From an uncultured Fulvivirga sp. (GTDB taxonomy: Bacteria > Bacteroidota > Bacteroidia > Cytophagales > Cyclobacteriaceae), in contig CANMSE010000004.1 in assembly GCA_947500555.1 (NCBI GenBank), forward strand, positions 599,222-663,221: 64,000 nt of DNA. Reading direction: 5' to 3'. Below the pieces are notes generated by a model that saw only the letters and a list, made by a program, of their open reading frames with translations, ran no database searches and had not been told where the DNA came from. The translations under genes and the position numbers were made by a program. Below are positions 16,897 to 26,772 of the stretch, in pieces. Every line of letters begins with the position of its first letter. The first letter of the stretch is position 1.

Positions 16897-19152
16897 TCAA
16901 TTGGTGTGAATTTTAAGTTTAGCAAAGCTAAGTAATAAGGTTTTTTCACCAAAGTCGTCAAAATTTACCTTTGCTTTCTTGTTGGCACCAGACTCATCAA
17001 TCTCGGCAACCTTCCCATAGCCGAATTTAGGATGCTCTACTTTCATACCACTCTCTAGGTTTGACGTATCACTAGGCTGAAAATCAACGGGAGCTTTATA
17101 ATTGGATTTTGTCTTTTTAGGCTGAGAAGAAGTTGTTTTTTTCATGCCAGATATAAAACTTTTGGCATATCCAGAACCTGTGTGTACGGACTCCGTAGGT
17201 CGAGACCTTTCATTAACTTTAATAAAAGCCGGATCAATTTCTTCAATAAATCGACTTGGTTCACAATTTTTGAGTCTTCCAAACCTGTAACGACTAAGAG
17301 CATAACATAAGAAAAGCTTTTGTTCAGCCCTTGTAATGGCCACATAAAACAATCGCCTTTCTTCTTCCAAATCAGCACGACTGCTTAGCATCATTTGGGA
17401 TGGAAAAAGGTCTTCTTCTAAACCTACGATATACACATTTTTAAACTCAAGACCTTTAGCCATATGAATGGTCATTAAGGTCACTTTATCATTGTCATCA
17501 TCCTTATCGTTATCAACTCCGGTAAGCAGAGCAACTTCTTGTAAGAAAGAACCTAGAGTCTTGTCTTCTTTTTCAGGATCGTCAACAAATTCTTTAACGG
17601 CATTAAGCAATTCCTGAACATTTTCATATCTGTTCAGTCCTTCAATTGTTTTGTCTTCATACAAATCACGAAGCAGCCCTGAACGTTTGGCAATTTCGGT
17701 GGCTGCTTCAAAAGCATCTTTATTTTGTATTTCTACTTTGAAACGTTTGATCAACGCAACAAAATCTGTGATTGCATTAGCGGCTCTACCTGGCAAGAAT
17801 GAATTGATATTTTCCAATACCTCCCATATAGGAATGCCATGATCATTGGCCGCAACAATGATTTTATCTACTGAGCTACCACCAATGCCTCGCTTTGGAT
17901 AATTGATTATTCTACGAAAAGACTGCTCATCATTCGTATTTATAGCAAAGCGCATGTAGGCCATAATGTCCTTTATTTCCTTACGCGCATAAAATGATAA
18001 ACCACCAACTATTTTGTACCTGATGTTCATTCGTCTCAATGCCTCTTCAATAGCTCTTGATTGACTATTAGTACGGTAAAGAATGGCGATCTCATTATTT
18101 TTGACCTGGTGCTGCATCTTCTCCTCGAAAATTGATGATGCTACCAGTTTACCTTCTTCATTATCAGAATTAGCCTTTAAAAGTTCTATTAATGAGCCAT
18201 CTTCATTATCTGTCCAGACATTCTTTTTTAATTGTGCTTTGTTTTTGAAGATGACAGAATTGGCAGCATGGACTATGTTTTTTGTAGAACGATAGTTTTG
18301 CTCTAACTTGATTACTCTTAAATCAGAATAGTCTTTTTCAAAATTTAGAATGTTTTGAATATCGGCCCCACGAAAAGCATAAATGCTCTGGGCATCGTCA
18401 CCGACCACGCAAATGTTTTGTCGGACAGCAGCTAACCTTTTTGTTATCAGGTACTGAGAAATATTAGTATCCTGAAACTCATCTACCATAACGTAGTGAA
18501 AACGTTGCTGATATTTGTTCAAGATGTCAGTATGTTCTCTGAAAAGTACATTGGTGTTGAAAAGCAAGTCATCAAAATCCATAGCGCCAGCCTTGAAACA
18601 ACGTTCTGAGTAGATTTTATAGATCTTGCCAAGCTCAGGTTTCATATTACTTTCATCGTCAGCCAGATAGATGGGATTATTGATATACTCACGCCACGAG
18701 ATCAAGCGATTTTTAGCACCTGAAATACGATTGAATACCACATTGGGTTTGTAGACTTTATCATCTAACCCGAGTTCCTTAACGATTATTTTAACCAAAG
18801 ACTTGGAATCATCGGCATCATAAATGGTGAAATTGCTGGGGTAACCTAATTTATCAGCCTCAGCTCTTAGAATTCTGGCAAATACGGAGTGAAAAGTACC
18901 CATCCAAAGGTTTCGAGCTTCTGTACCCACGACAGATTCGATACGGTCTCGCATTTCCTTAGCTGCCTTATTGGTAAAAGTAAGTGCTAAAATGTTGAAC
19001 GGATCAACACCTTTATTTTGTATTAGGTAAGCTATTCTGTAAGTAAGTACTCTTGTTTTTCCCGATCCTGCACCAGCGATAAGCATGGTGGGCCCTTCAG
19101 TATTTATGACCCCTTCTCGCTGAGGCTCATTGAGACTGTCTAAATAATCCAT
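16897..19152 (-). CDS. uvrD: UvrD/PcrA-type 3'-5' DNA helicase
   Basis: A 751-residue superfamily 1A helicase. Walker A is GAGSGKT at residues 27-33, the DEFQDTN motif II is near residue 224, GDDAQSIYAFRGAD near 250, QNYRS near 285, and VTLMTIHMAKGLEF near 555 is motif V. A short Tudor-like C-terminal domain (ESGMKVEHPKFGYGKV onward) is typical of PcrA/UvrD, which binds RNA polymerase in other bacteria. Length fits UvrD/PcrA. It acts in nucleotide-excision and mismatch repair. A candidate -7 box lies at 19204-19197 upstream. Confidence 0.96.
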   Translation of the reverse strand: MDYLDSLNEPQREGVINTEGPTMLIAGAGSGKTRVLTYRIAYLIQNKGVDPFNILALTFTNKAAKEMRDRIESVVGTEARNLWMGTFHSVFARILRAEADKLGYPSNFTIYDADDSKSLVKIIVKELGLDDKVYKPNVVFNRISGAKNRLISWREYINNPIYLADDESNMKPELGKIYKIYSERCFKAGAMDFDDLLFNTNVLFREHTDILNKYQQRFHYVMVDEFQDTNISQYLITKRLAAVRQNICVVGDDAQSIYAFRGADIQNILNFEKDYSDLRVIKLEQNYRSTKNIVHAANSVIFKNKAQLKKNVWTDNEDGSLIELLKANSDNEEGKLVASSIFEEKMQHQVKNNEIAILYRTNSQSRAIEEALRRMNIRYKIVGGLSFYARKEIKDIMAYMRFAINTNDEQSFRRIINYPKRGIGGSSVDKIIVAANDHGIPIWEVLENINSFLPGRAANAITDFVALIKRFKVEIQNKDAFEAATEIAKRSGLLRDLYEDKTIEGLNRYENVQELLNAVKEFVDDPEKEDKTLGSFLQEVALLTGVDNDKDDDNDKVTLMTIHMAKGLEFKNVYIVGLEEDLFPSQMMLSSRADLEEERRLFYVAITRAEQKLFLCYALSRYRFGRLKNCEPSRFIEEIDPAFIKVNERSRPTESVHTGSGYAKSFISGMKKTTSSQPKKTKSNYKAPVDFQPSDTSNLESGMKVEHPKFGYGKVAEIDESGANKKAKVNFDDFGEKTLLLSFAKLKIHTN

Positions 19153-19196
19153 TCGCTCAAATAATCCCTCTTAAATTGTCTTGATGTGAAAGGTAT

Positions 19197-19204
19197 CAAA
19201 GTTA
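19197..19204 (-). promoter_or_regulatory. Candidate -7 promoter box for the UvrD/PcrA gene
   Basis: TAACTTTG on the minus strand fits the Bacteroidota -7 consensus TAnnTTTG, 45 bases before the ATG. No convincing -33 TTG is seen at the usual distance. Confidence 0.4.
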
Positions 19205-19245
19205 AGGGTTTTCATTCTTACATGATAGTGATTGGCAGGTAGTAT

Positions 19246-19279
19246 TTGAGCATAATTATTATTGACTTCAGTATCTTTG
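19246..19279 (+). promoter_or_regulatory. Candidate promoter of the DUF3109 gene
   Basis: TTG at 19246-19248 and TATCTTTG at 19272-19279 are 23 bases apart, matching the Bacteroidota -33/-7 pattern TTG and TAnnTTTG. Transcription would start close to 19286, leaving a very short leader before the ATG at 19292 or 19298. Confidence 0.45.
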
Positions 19280-19291
19280 ATTCTAAATTAA

Positions 19292-19867
19292 ATGACAATG
19301 ATAGAAGTAGGTAAGGTGATACTTTCAGATGATGTTAAAGAGCAATTTTTTGTTTGTAATCTGGAGAAATGCAAAGGGGCTTGTTGTGTGGAAGGCGATC
19401 TTGGAGCTCCATTAGAAGAAGGTGAATTGACTTTATTAGAAGAAAGCTATGAAGCTGTTAAACCTTATCTTATGAAAGAAGGTATTGAGGCGATAGAAAA
19501 GCAAGGTAAATATGTTTTAGATGAAGATGGGGAATATTCAACAACTACCATTGATGGAGCGGAATGTGCATATGCTGTTTACGATGATAGAGGAATACTG
19601 AAGTGCGGGATTGAACAAGCTTTTTTAGAAGGAAAAACAGATTTTAAAAAACCAATAAGCTGTCACTTATATCCAATAAGAGCTAAACGATATGATGAAT
19701 TTGAAGCTCTTAATTATGATCAATGGGATATTTGTAATCCAGCCTGTGATTTTGGAAAAGAGCTCGGAGTTCCAGTTTATAAATTCTTAAAAGATCCTTT
19801 GATCAGAAAGTATGGTGAATCTTGGTATCGAGAATTAGAATCTGTGATTGAAAATGATGACAAATAA
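19292..19867 (+). CDS. DUF3109-family cysteine-rich protein
   Basis: A 191-residue cytoplasmic protein of the DUF3109 family, related to YkgJ-type zinc/iron-chelating proteins. Cysteines stand in the order CNLEKCKGACCVEGDLGAPLE near residues 22-42, then C in DGAECAYAVYD, C in LKCGIEQAF, SCHLYP and ICNPACDFG. Such spacing suggests a metal or Fe-S site. Function is unknown. A second ATG at 19298 is an equally good start. The gene stands alone between divergent uvrD and convergent lipoprotein genes and ends in a bidirectional terminator. Confidence 0.88.
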   Translation: MTMIEVGKVILSDDVKEQFFVCNLEKCKGACCVEGDLGAPLEEGELTLLEESYEAVKPYLMKEGIEAIEKQGKYVLDEDGEYSTTTIDGAECAYAVYDDRGILKCGIEQAFLEGKTDFKKPISCHLYPIRAKRYDEFEALNYDQWDICNPACDFGKELGVPVYKFLKDPLIRKYGESWYRELESVIENDDK

Positions 19868-19895
19868 AAAAGCCCAAGATAATTCTTGGGCTTTT
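19868..19895. terminator. Bidirectional intrinsic terminator
   Basis: AAAAGCCCAAGA and TCTTGGGCTTTT form a 12-base-pair stem with loop TAAT. A-tract and T-tract on its two sides make it work in both directions, between the convergent DUF3109 gene and the lipoprotein gene that ends at 19914. Confidence 0.92.
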
Positions 19896-19913
19896 CATTT
19901 GCATTTATTTGAT

Positions 19914-20438
19914 TTAAGGTCTAGCTGTAAGATTTAAAACAAAAGTCAGAGTAACTTCAAAGTTAGCTGGAACTTTGTCTACGCTTGCACTTAAATTAAC
20001 CGTAATTTCTTCTTCAGCAAGTATTTTGTTTTGAATAGCGGTTAAAGCTGCAGCATCCAGTACACTAGTTAGGTCAATAGCTGGTGCACTTACAGCGTCA
20101 GCTAAATTTATTTTAGATATATCTACGCTTACACCTGTGCCGACAAATTCTAAAGTGGCACCTTCCAATGAAACATCTCCAACAGCCGCTTGTCCTATAT
20201 AACCTGTAACGTCAAAGGTGAGACTTTGTATTTGAACATTCGTCAAAGTGAAACCCAAAAGTGAAGCTTCAAATGTTTCAGATTCATCTATTTCTTTAGG
20301 ATCAGTTTCTGAAAGATCTATATTAATTCTCTGATCGACAGTAACTGTTTGATTTTGCTCCAGGGCTTCTTTTACATCATCTTCGCTACATCCAAAAGCA
20401 AAAACAGTAAATAGTAAAATAAAAATTGGGTACTTCAT
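19914..20438 (-). CDS. Lipoprotein of unknown function
   Basis: A 174-residue predicted lipoprotein: signal MKYPIFILLFTVFAFGC with cysteine 17, then the acidic SEDD. The mature protein is rich in Thr, Val, Asp and Ala with few aromatic residues or cysteines, which suggests an all-beta sandwich. No family is recognised. The acidic residues after the cysteine resemble the Bacteroidota surface-export signal. It stands alone, reads toward the DUF3109 terminator and diverges from addA. Confidence 0.72.
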   Translation of the reverse strand: MKYPIFILLFTVFAFGCSEDDVKEALEQNQTVTVDQRINIDLSETDPKEIDESETFEASLLGFTLTNVQIQSLTFDVTGYIGQAAVGDVSLEGATLEFVGTGVSVDISKINLADAVSAPAIDLTSVLDAAALTAIQNKILAEEEITVNLSASVDKVPANFEVTLTFVLNLTARP

Positions 20439-20540
20439 AGTGTAATTAGGTTTAAAAGTTTAATCAAAGATACTGAATATCAGTAAAATGTAACCAGTAC
20501 TCTTTGATCGGTTTTATTATAGATTAATTTTACCTGCTTC

Positions 20541-23500
20541 ATGAATAAGCCATTTTTTATTTACAGATCTTCTGCTGGTTCGGGTAAAACCTACACACTG
20601 GCCAAATCCTATCTCAAGCTGGCACTTGCAGGTAAAGGTAGATTCAGAAGAATTTTAGGTGTGACTTTTACCAATAAGGCTACCGAAGAAATGAAGCAAC
20701 GGATCATTAAGTTTTTGACTCAACTTAAAAATGGAGATGAAGAAAGTCTGGAAAAAGAACTTACAAAAGAATTAGGAATTGACCCGCCATTACTGAAACG
20801 CAGGGCGAGCGAAGTACTGTCCGAAATATTACATAATTACAGTCGGTTTTCTGTGGTTACTATTGATAGCTTCTTCCATCAGGTGATACGCTCTTTTGCG
20901 CGAGAAATGGGACTTCCAGGCACTTTTACTATTGATCTGGAAACAGACAAGGTGATGCAAGAGGTTATTGACAGGATGCTGGCTGAGGTAGGGGAGGATG
21001 AGCATAAAGAACTAAAGAACTGGTTGACACAATTTGCCGAAGAGAAAGTCGAAGAAGGGACTTCATGGGATTTTAGAAGAGATATCAATAAACTCGCCCA
21101 GGAAATTCTTAAAGACGAGTTTAAATTCTTTAGCAACCGGATGGATGAGCAATCTACTCAAAAACTTATTGGTACTAAAAAGGAATTAGATAAGGTTCAA
21201 TTCACTTTTGAAAGTACGATTAAGAAAATATGCCAGGAAGCTTTAGCCTACCTGAAAACTAAAGGACTGAGTGTTGATAGCTTCAAAGGTAAATCTCGAA
21301 GTCCTGCAGGATTATTTACCAAGCTTGAGAAACTGGAATTTGTTATTTCTGAATCACGCAGAACTGCAGCTGATAATTTAGAAGCATGGATTACTACAAA
21401 GGATAAGCCGGCTGATCTTCTAAGTAATGTATTGTCAGAATTCATTTTGCCTAGGTACAATGAACTGATTGAGTATTTTGATGAAAATCACGTCCATTAT
21501 CAGTCTGCTTTGGAAGTAAAGCGCTACTTCTACACGTTCGGGATATTAAGTTATATCAATCGATACCTACAGGTTTACAGAGATGAAAATGATGTTATGC
21601 TCATTTCTGATTTGCCTGACTTTCTAAACAAAATAATTTCGGACAGTGATACACCATACATTTATGAGAAGGTAGGTTCTCGATTTGATCACTATTTGAT
21701 CGATGAATTTCAAGATACTTCGGCTTATCAGTGGAATAATTTCAAACCATTGGTAAAGAATGCTACTGATCAGGGGCAATTCTGTATGGTGGTAGGCGAT
21801 GCCAAACAGTCCATTTATCGGTTTAGAGGTGGGGACTGGAAGTTGCTTCAGCAACAGGTGAAATATGATATAGGTGAATTTCTAACTAATGAACAAAATC
21901 TGGATACTAATTGGCGGAGCGCTTCAAACATTATCACTTTTAATAATGATATTTTCGACAGACTAAGGGCATTAGTGAAAGAAGATTACCTCACCAATTC
22001 TTCTGAGACTATTGAGCCAATGATCGACAGTGTTTTGTCAAGCTTCAGTGAAGCTTTTCAAAAGCTACCTGAACATAGAATGAAGAATGAGGGGTTGGTG
22101 GAAATGAGTTTTCTTGAGGTAGAAAGAGATGCTGATGAGAGCTATAATGATCTGGCCCTTGAGTATACGATCAGTAAAGTAGAAGAGCTGCAGGAAGCAG
22201 GGTATGAATTAAGAGATATAGCAATACTTACTAGAACGGCTAGGGAAGGTAAAGTTGTGGCGCAGGCATTCATGGAACGAAGTAATTCAACATTGACTAA
22301 ACCAGACTTAAGATATGATGTGGTGAGTAAAGAAGCATTGTATTTAACTGCAAGCCATGTAGTTCAATTTATTATTTCTATTATCAAATGGCTTCATGAC
22401 GAGAAAAATATGATAGAGTTGGCACATTGGTACAGTACGTATCAAAAGTATATTCTCAATCATAAGTCAAATGAAAGTGAGTTGTACTTGCAGCTGGATC
22501 AGTGGACTAAAAATGTGCCTATAGAGTTTATAAAGGTCAGACACCAGTTAAAGTCAATACCACTCTATGAATTGGTGGAGGAGCTATGCCGCATATTCAA
22601 TCTATCACTTATTAAAGAAGAGTACACCTACTTACAGGCCTTTCAGGACGCTGTTTTAGAGTATGCGAAAAATGAACGTGGAGATATTGCTTCATTTCTT
22701 ACCTGGTGGGAGGAGATACGAAAGAGTAGATCTATAATTATCGCTGATGAAAATAATGCTGCTAAAATTTTGACTATTCACAAGTCTAAGGGGCTGGAAT
22801 TTCCTGTAGTCATTTTGCCTTTTTTAAACTGGTCGCTGGACGTTCAAAATCGAAGTGCTGATAATATTCTTTGGTGTGAAACGGTAGATCGCTCACCATT
22901 CGATCAAATGCCTATGGTACCACTTAAATATTCTAAAGCATTAGAACAAACCTATTGGGCAGAGGCATATTACCGCGAGAAGCTCAGTAACCTTTTGGAT
23001 AATCTTAATGTACTTTACGTTGCTTTAACCAGGCCGGAGTCTGCTTTATTTATGGCTGCCAAAACCTCTAATGGCAAGAAACTTACAGATGTGAATGATC
23101 TGATGCTACAATTACTTCAAGACCGAGATGGTTGGGATTCGGAAACTCAGAGATTTACATTAGGTACACTCCCAGAACCAAAGAAGGCTGAGGTGGCAAA
23201 AGCGGAAATCCAATTACACGATTATACTTCACACAGTTGGCGCTCAAAAGTTTTATTGCAAATGAAAGATGCAGCGGCTCAAAAAGAAGGTCAATTTAAT
23301 GAAGCGAAGGCCTTTGGAATTGAGTTGCATGAGTTGCTAAGTAAGATAAAGGTAACAGCTGACCTAAATGAATTTCAGGATAATAAGTGGTATGATGATT
23401 TGAGTTCAACAGTTAACAGCCTAGGCGAATATTTTACAGATAGCTGGCAAGTAAAAACTGAACTTCCTGTGTTGCTACCTAATGGTGAACATAGAAGGAT

Positions 23501-23690
23501 TGATAGATTCAATAGTAACGAAAATGAAGTGGTACTGATTGATTATAAAACAGGAATGCCCAGAGAGAAAGATAAAACACAGATGCGAGAGTACTTAAGA
23601 ATTGTTGGTCAGATGATGAAGGTTCCTATTAGGGGGTTATTGCTGTATTTAGAGAATCAGGAAATAGTAAATGTAGAAAGCAAAGGATGA
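20541..23690 (+). CDS. addA: AddA-like helicase-nuclease (UvrD/RecB type)
   Basis: A 1049-residue AddA/RecB-like protein for processing double-strand breaks. Walker A is SSAGSGKT at residues 10-17; motif II is DEFQDTSAYQWNNF near 390; GDAKQSIYRFRGGDW near 418; TNWRSASNI near 456; and ILTIHKSKGLEFPVVI near 747. The C-terminal PD-(D/E)xK nuclease is present: RRIDRF and VVLIDYKTGMPRE near residues 985-1005, where D and K supply the metal site. It is somewhat shorter than B. subtilis AddA (1232). It precedes addB in the same direction, but across an unusual 202-base spacer. Confidence 0.92.
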   Translation: MNKPFFIYRSSAGSGKTYTLAKSYLKLALAGKGRFRRILGVTFTNKATEEMKQRIIKFLTQLKNGDEESLEKELTKELGIDPPLLKRRASEVLSEILHNYSRFSVVTIDSFFHQVIRSFAREMGLPGTFTIDLETDKVMQEVIDRMLAEVGEDEHKELKNWLTQFAEEKVEEGTSWDFRRDINKLAQEILKDEFKFFSNRMDEQSTQKLIGTKKELDKVQFTFESTIKKICQEALAYLKTKGLSVDSFKGKSRSPAGLFTKLEKLEFVISESRRTAADNLEAWITTKDKPADLLSNVLSEFILPRYNELIEYFDENHVHYQSALEVKRYFYTFGILSYINRYLQVYRDENDVMLISDLPDFLNKIISDSDTPYIYEKVGSRFDHYLIDEFQDTSAYQWNNFKPLVKNATDQGQFCMVVGDAKQSIYRFRGGDWKLLQQQVKYDIGEFLTNEQNLDTNWRSASNIITFNNDIFDRLRALVKEDYLTNSSETIEPMIDSVLSSFSEAFQKLPEHRMKNEGLVEMSFLEVERDADESYNDLALEYTISKVEELQEAGYELRDIAILTRTAREGKVVAQAFMERSNSTLTKPDLRYDVVSKEALYLTASHVVQFIISIIKWLHDEKNMIELAHWYSTYQKYILNHKSNESELYLQLDQWTKNVPIEFIKVRHQLKSIPLYELVEELCRIFNLSLIKEEYTYLQAFQDAVLEYAKNERGDIASFLTWWEEIRKSRSIIIADENNAAKILTIHKSKGLEFPVVILPFLNWSLDVQNRSADNILWCETVDRSPFDQMPMVPLKYSKALEQTYWAEAYYREKLSNLLDNLNVLYVALTRPESALFMAAKTSNGKKLTDVNDLMLQLLQDRDGWDSETQRFTLGTLPEPKKAEVAKAEIQLHDYTSHSWRSKVLLQMKDAAAQKEGQFNEAKAFGIELHELLSKIKVTADLNEFQDNKWYDDLSSTVNSLGEYFTDSWQVKTELPVLLPNGEHRRIDRFNSNENEVVLIDYKTGMPREKDKTQMREYLRIVGQMMKVPIRGLLLYLENQEIVNVESKG

Positions 23691-23723
23691 GAAAATATAA
23701 AATAAACCTTGAATGTCCTTAGA

Positions 23724-23790
23724 GTCCTTTTACGCTGGTAAATGTGATTGGAAAAGGACGTGGAGTTTCATGATTTTGAAAGATTCCACG
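23724..23790. repeat. Two hairpins in the addA-addB spacer
   Basis: The first hairpin pairs GTCCTTTT (23724-23731) with AAAAGGAC (23752-23759). The second pairs CGTGGA (23759-23764) with TCCACG (23785-23790) and, inside it, TTTCA (23766-23770) with TGAAA (23777-23781). Neither is followed by a clean T-run, so they are not obvious terminators. They look like an inserted structured repeat or an RNA element within the operon. Confidence 0.6.
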
Positions 23791-23868
23791 GCTTGCAACC
23801 CACAACCAACCTTGAAGCCTCTGAATGACGGTTTAATTTTATATTTTACTACTAACGACAATGGGGTA

Positions 23869-23899
23869 CCTGCAACCTGTAACTAGAAACCAGTGACCA
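23869..23899 (+). repeat. Degenerate 7-base periodic repeat that includes the addB start codon
   Basis: Successive heptamers are CCTGCAA, CCTGTAA, CTAGAAA, CCAGTGA, then CCA. The GTG at 23893, which is the only reasonable start for addB, sits inside the fourth unit. A shorter related stretch, CTTGCAA CCCACAA CC, occurs at 23792-23807. Confidence 0.6.
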
Positions 23900-26772
23900 A
23901 TAATAAAACATTCATAGCCGAAGTGGCCGAGAGGGTGGTTGCTGAAAATGAGCAGTTGGACAACACAATTGTTATTTTTCCGAACCGCAGGGCGGGCCTC
24001 TTCTTCCGTAAAGAACTGGCGAAACTAATTGACCGACCTGTTTTTATGCCGGAGGTCTTTAGTTTGGAAGACTACCTGATACAATACACAGAGCTTGAAA
24101 AGATAGAAACGCTGGAAGCCATTTTCGAGCTTTATGAAGTCTACAAAGAAGTCCATAATAGAAAAGAGACCTTCGATCAGTTCTTTTTCTGGGGTGAAAT
24201 GATTCTTAGGGATTTTGAAGAAATTGAACAGTATATGGTAGATACTAAACACCTCTTCACAGGTATCAAAACCCAGAAAGAATTAGATGAAGCGTTTTAC
24301 TTTTTAGATGAAGAAGATCAGAAAACTATCCAATCGTTTTGGAGTAGTTTTTTACCAGATACTACGCAAACTCAAAAGCAATTCCTGGAAACCTGGCGTA
24401 TTCTCTTGCCTTTATATGATGGCTTTAGACAGCGATTAAAGCAGCAAGGTAGAGGCTATGGTGGTATGATTTACAGAGAGATAGCGGAGCATTTAGAAAC
24501 TAATAAAACAAAGGCTCCTCATAAGATCTATTTAGCCGGTTTCAATGCCCTCACCAAAGCAGAGGAAACCATTTTTAAATACTTCGTTCGTGAATGTAGT
24601 GCCACAATTATCTGGGATGTAGATGCATACTATTATGATTCACCTCAACAAGAGGCGGGTACTTTCTTAAGAGCTTACTCCAAAGACACTTTATTGGGTC
24701 GCTCATTTCCGAAGGAAGTCCCTGAACTTATTGCAAGCGAGAAAAAATTTACCGCTACGGGCGTCTCATTGGAGGTAGGTCAGGCTAAGGCATTGGGTGA
24801 GGAACTAGCTCAAATTGCTCTAGAACCTGACTTTGACCCAAACCGTACTGTGGTAGTATTGCCGCAAGAGTATATGATGTTTCCTGTACTTCATAGCATT
24901 CCCGATGGCATTGAAAAAGTCAATATTACCATGGGCTACCCGCTAAAGGATACTTCCGTGTATAGTTTGCTGGAAAGTGCACTCGACCTTCAGCGACTCA
25001 GTAAGGAAAGTCAGATTAAGGGAGTGAGCTATTATCACCGTCCGGTCCAGGAGCTACTATTACATCCGCTGCTACATTCTATTGAAGAGGATCGGGCTTT
25101 GAAAATGCTCGGTGAAATAAAGGGTAAGAACCGGATTATGCTCTCCATTGATGAGTTTGCTTTTAAGCACCAGTTGTTGGTGAATATATTTAAACCAGAA
25201 ACAAATCCAATACAGTACCTGCTTCAGGTTTTGAGAGGTCTATATGATTATTGGCAGGATAAAGACCGAGAATTAGAGGTGGAGTTTACAAGCCGGTTTT
25301 ATGAGCAAATGCAGCAACTCGAACGAATGATTGGAGTTAAGTCGGATTCATTGAATTACGAATTTTTTACAGCTCTTTTTAAACGTCTTGCCAGAAGCTT
25401 TAAGGTGCCTTTTACTGGTGAACCATTAGACGGCTTACAAATCATGGGAATATTAGAAACCCGTAATCTGGATTTTGATCGAGTCTATATTCTCAATATG
25501 AATGAGGGGAGTTGGCCAGCCCAACCTCGGAGAGGTTCATTTGTTCCATATAATATTCGTAAAGCTTTTGATCTACCCGTATTTGAGAATAATGATGCGA
25601 TGTACGCCTATTTGTTTTACAGATTGCTACAACGAGCCAGTGAGGTGCATTTCTATTACAATACTGTTTCTGAATTTAACATTAATGGTGAGATCAGTCG
25701 GTTCGTGAGGCAGTTAGAAGTAGAGTCCAATCACCCCATTGAGCGCAAGCTTCTAGCAAACCCGGTAAAAACCCAGTCTATAAAGCCGATCATCATTCAG
25801 AAATCACCAATGGTGCTTAAACGGATGGAACGTTTTACTGCTGGATATGAAGCAAATGATCAATCCAAGCTTACGCCATCGGCATTAATCGCTTATCTTA
25901 ATTGTAAGCTGAAGTTCTATTTTAAGTATGTAGCGAAACTTTATGAGGCAGATGAAGTGCAGGAAGAAATGGATGCCGCTGTATTTGGTAATATTCTGCA
26001 CAATGCCATGGAGATTTTGTATGATGAATTTACCAAAAGAGAAAAACGTGATATTATCCAGGAGAATGACTTCTTTTTACTAGAACAAGGAGTGGATGGA
26101 GCTTTGAAAAAGGCTTTTATGAAGCACTATCATATAGATAAGAAAGACAAATTTAAACTTGAAGGGAGGTCTATTATAGCTTCTGAGATACTGCGAAAGT
26201 TTGCCCTTCAGATATTAAGTCATGATAAAAAATACACTCCCTTCAAAATTCTTGGGCTTGAAGCCAGTACTCGTGAAGGCTATCATCTGGAGCTACCTGT
26301 TCAAAGCGGTGATAAGCAGATAGGGGTAAAGATCAAAGGAATTATTGATCGCTTGGATATGAAAGAAGGCAGGGTTCGTGTGATTGATTATAAAACTGGC
26401 AAAGATGAAAAGGACTTTGTAAACATCGAATCCTTCAAAGACCGTACGAATATCAATAAGAATAAGACCGTTCTTCAAGTGTTTTACTACAGCTATTTGT
26501 ATTGGAAGAAGTTTGGTGATGAGCATATCATTGAGCCTGGTATTTTTAATAGCAGAGACCTTTTTAAAGCTGACTTTAATTGGCGTGTGGTACAGAAAGA
26601 ACCACGAAAACCTGGTGTTCATATAAGGGATTTTAGACCATTTGCAAAGGAATATGAAGAATTCATAACGGAGATGCTTACTGATATTTACAATCCTGAA
26701 ATACCTTTTGATCAGGTGGAAGATGAAAAGGTCTGCGAGTTTTGCCCTTATAAAGGGATTTGTGGAAGGTGA
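23893..26772 (+). CDS. addB: AddB-like PD-(D/E)xK nuclease with predicted Fe-S cluster
   Basis: A 959-residue AddB-type partner of AddA. The N-terminus has IVIFPNRRAGLFFRKEL instead of a Walker A, so the helicase-like fold is probably inactive. The nuclease lies at the C-terminus: GIIDRLDM and VIDYKTGKDEK near residues 815-838. Four cysteines fit the AddB iron-sulphur staple: one in LNCKLKFYFKY near 671 and three in CEFCPYKGIC near 949-958. The start is GTG at 23893; the next methionines come after the conserved N-terminal motif. No 5' ATG is available. Confidence 0.9.
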   Translation: MTNNKTFIAEVAERVVAENEQLDNTIVIFPNRRAGLFFRKELAKLIDRPVFMPEVFSLEDYLIQYTELEKIETLEAIFELYEVYKEVHNRKETFDQFFFWGEMILRDFEEIEQYMVDTKHLFTGIKTQKELDEAFYFLDEEDQKTIQSFWSSFLPDTTQTQKQFLETWRILLPLYDGFRQRLKQQGRGYGGMIYREIAEHLETNKTKAPHKIYLAGFNALTKAEETIFKYFVRECSATIIWDVDAYYYDSPQQEAGTFLRAYSKDTLLGRSFPKEVPELIASEKKFTATGVSLEVGQAKALGEELAQIALEPDFDPNRTVVVLPQEYMMFPVLHSIPDGIEKVNITMGYPLKDTSVYSLLESALDLQRLSKESQIKGVSYYHRPVQELLLHPLLHSIEEDRALKMLGEIKGKNRIMLSIDEFAFKHQLLVNIFKPETNPIQYLLQVLRGLYDYWQDKDRELEVEFTSRFYEQMQQLERMIGVKSDSLNYEFFTALFKRLARSFKVPFTGEPLDGLQIMGILETRNLDFDRVYILNMNEGSWPAQPRRGSFVPYNIRKAFDLPVFENNDAMYAYLFYRLLQRASEVHFYYNTVSEFNINGEISRFVRQLEVESNHPIERKLLANPVKTQSIKPIIIQKSPMVLKRMERFTAGYEANDQSKLTPSALIAYLNCKLKFYFKYVAKLYEADEVQEEMDAAVFGNILHNAMEILYDEFTKREKRDIIQENDFFLLEQGVDGALKKAFMKHYHIDKKDKFKLEGRSIIASEILRKFALQILSHDKKYTPFKILGLEASTREGYHLELPVQSGDKQIGVKIKGIIDRLDMKEGRVRVIDYKTGKDEKDFVNIESFKDRTNINKNKTVLQVFYYSYLYWKKFGDEHIIEPGIFNSRDLFKADFNWRVVQKEPRKPGVHIRDFRPFAKEYEEFITEMLTDIYNPEIPFDQVEDEKVCEFCPYKGICGR

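Noticed and set aside
23792..23899. Heptad repeats as a CRISPR array
   Set aside because: Units are seven bases, degenerate and without spacers, and no cas genes are present.
16897..26772. Cluster of UvrD helicase, DUF3109, AddA and AddB genes as a possible antiphage island
   Set aside because: Motifs and lengths match housekeeping UvrD/PcrA and AddAB repair enzymes; there are no mobile-element marks or defence-specific domains.
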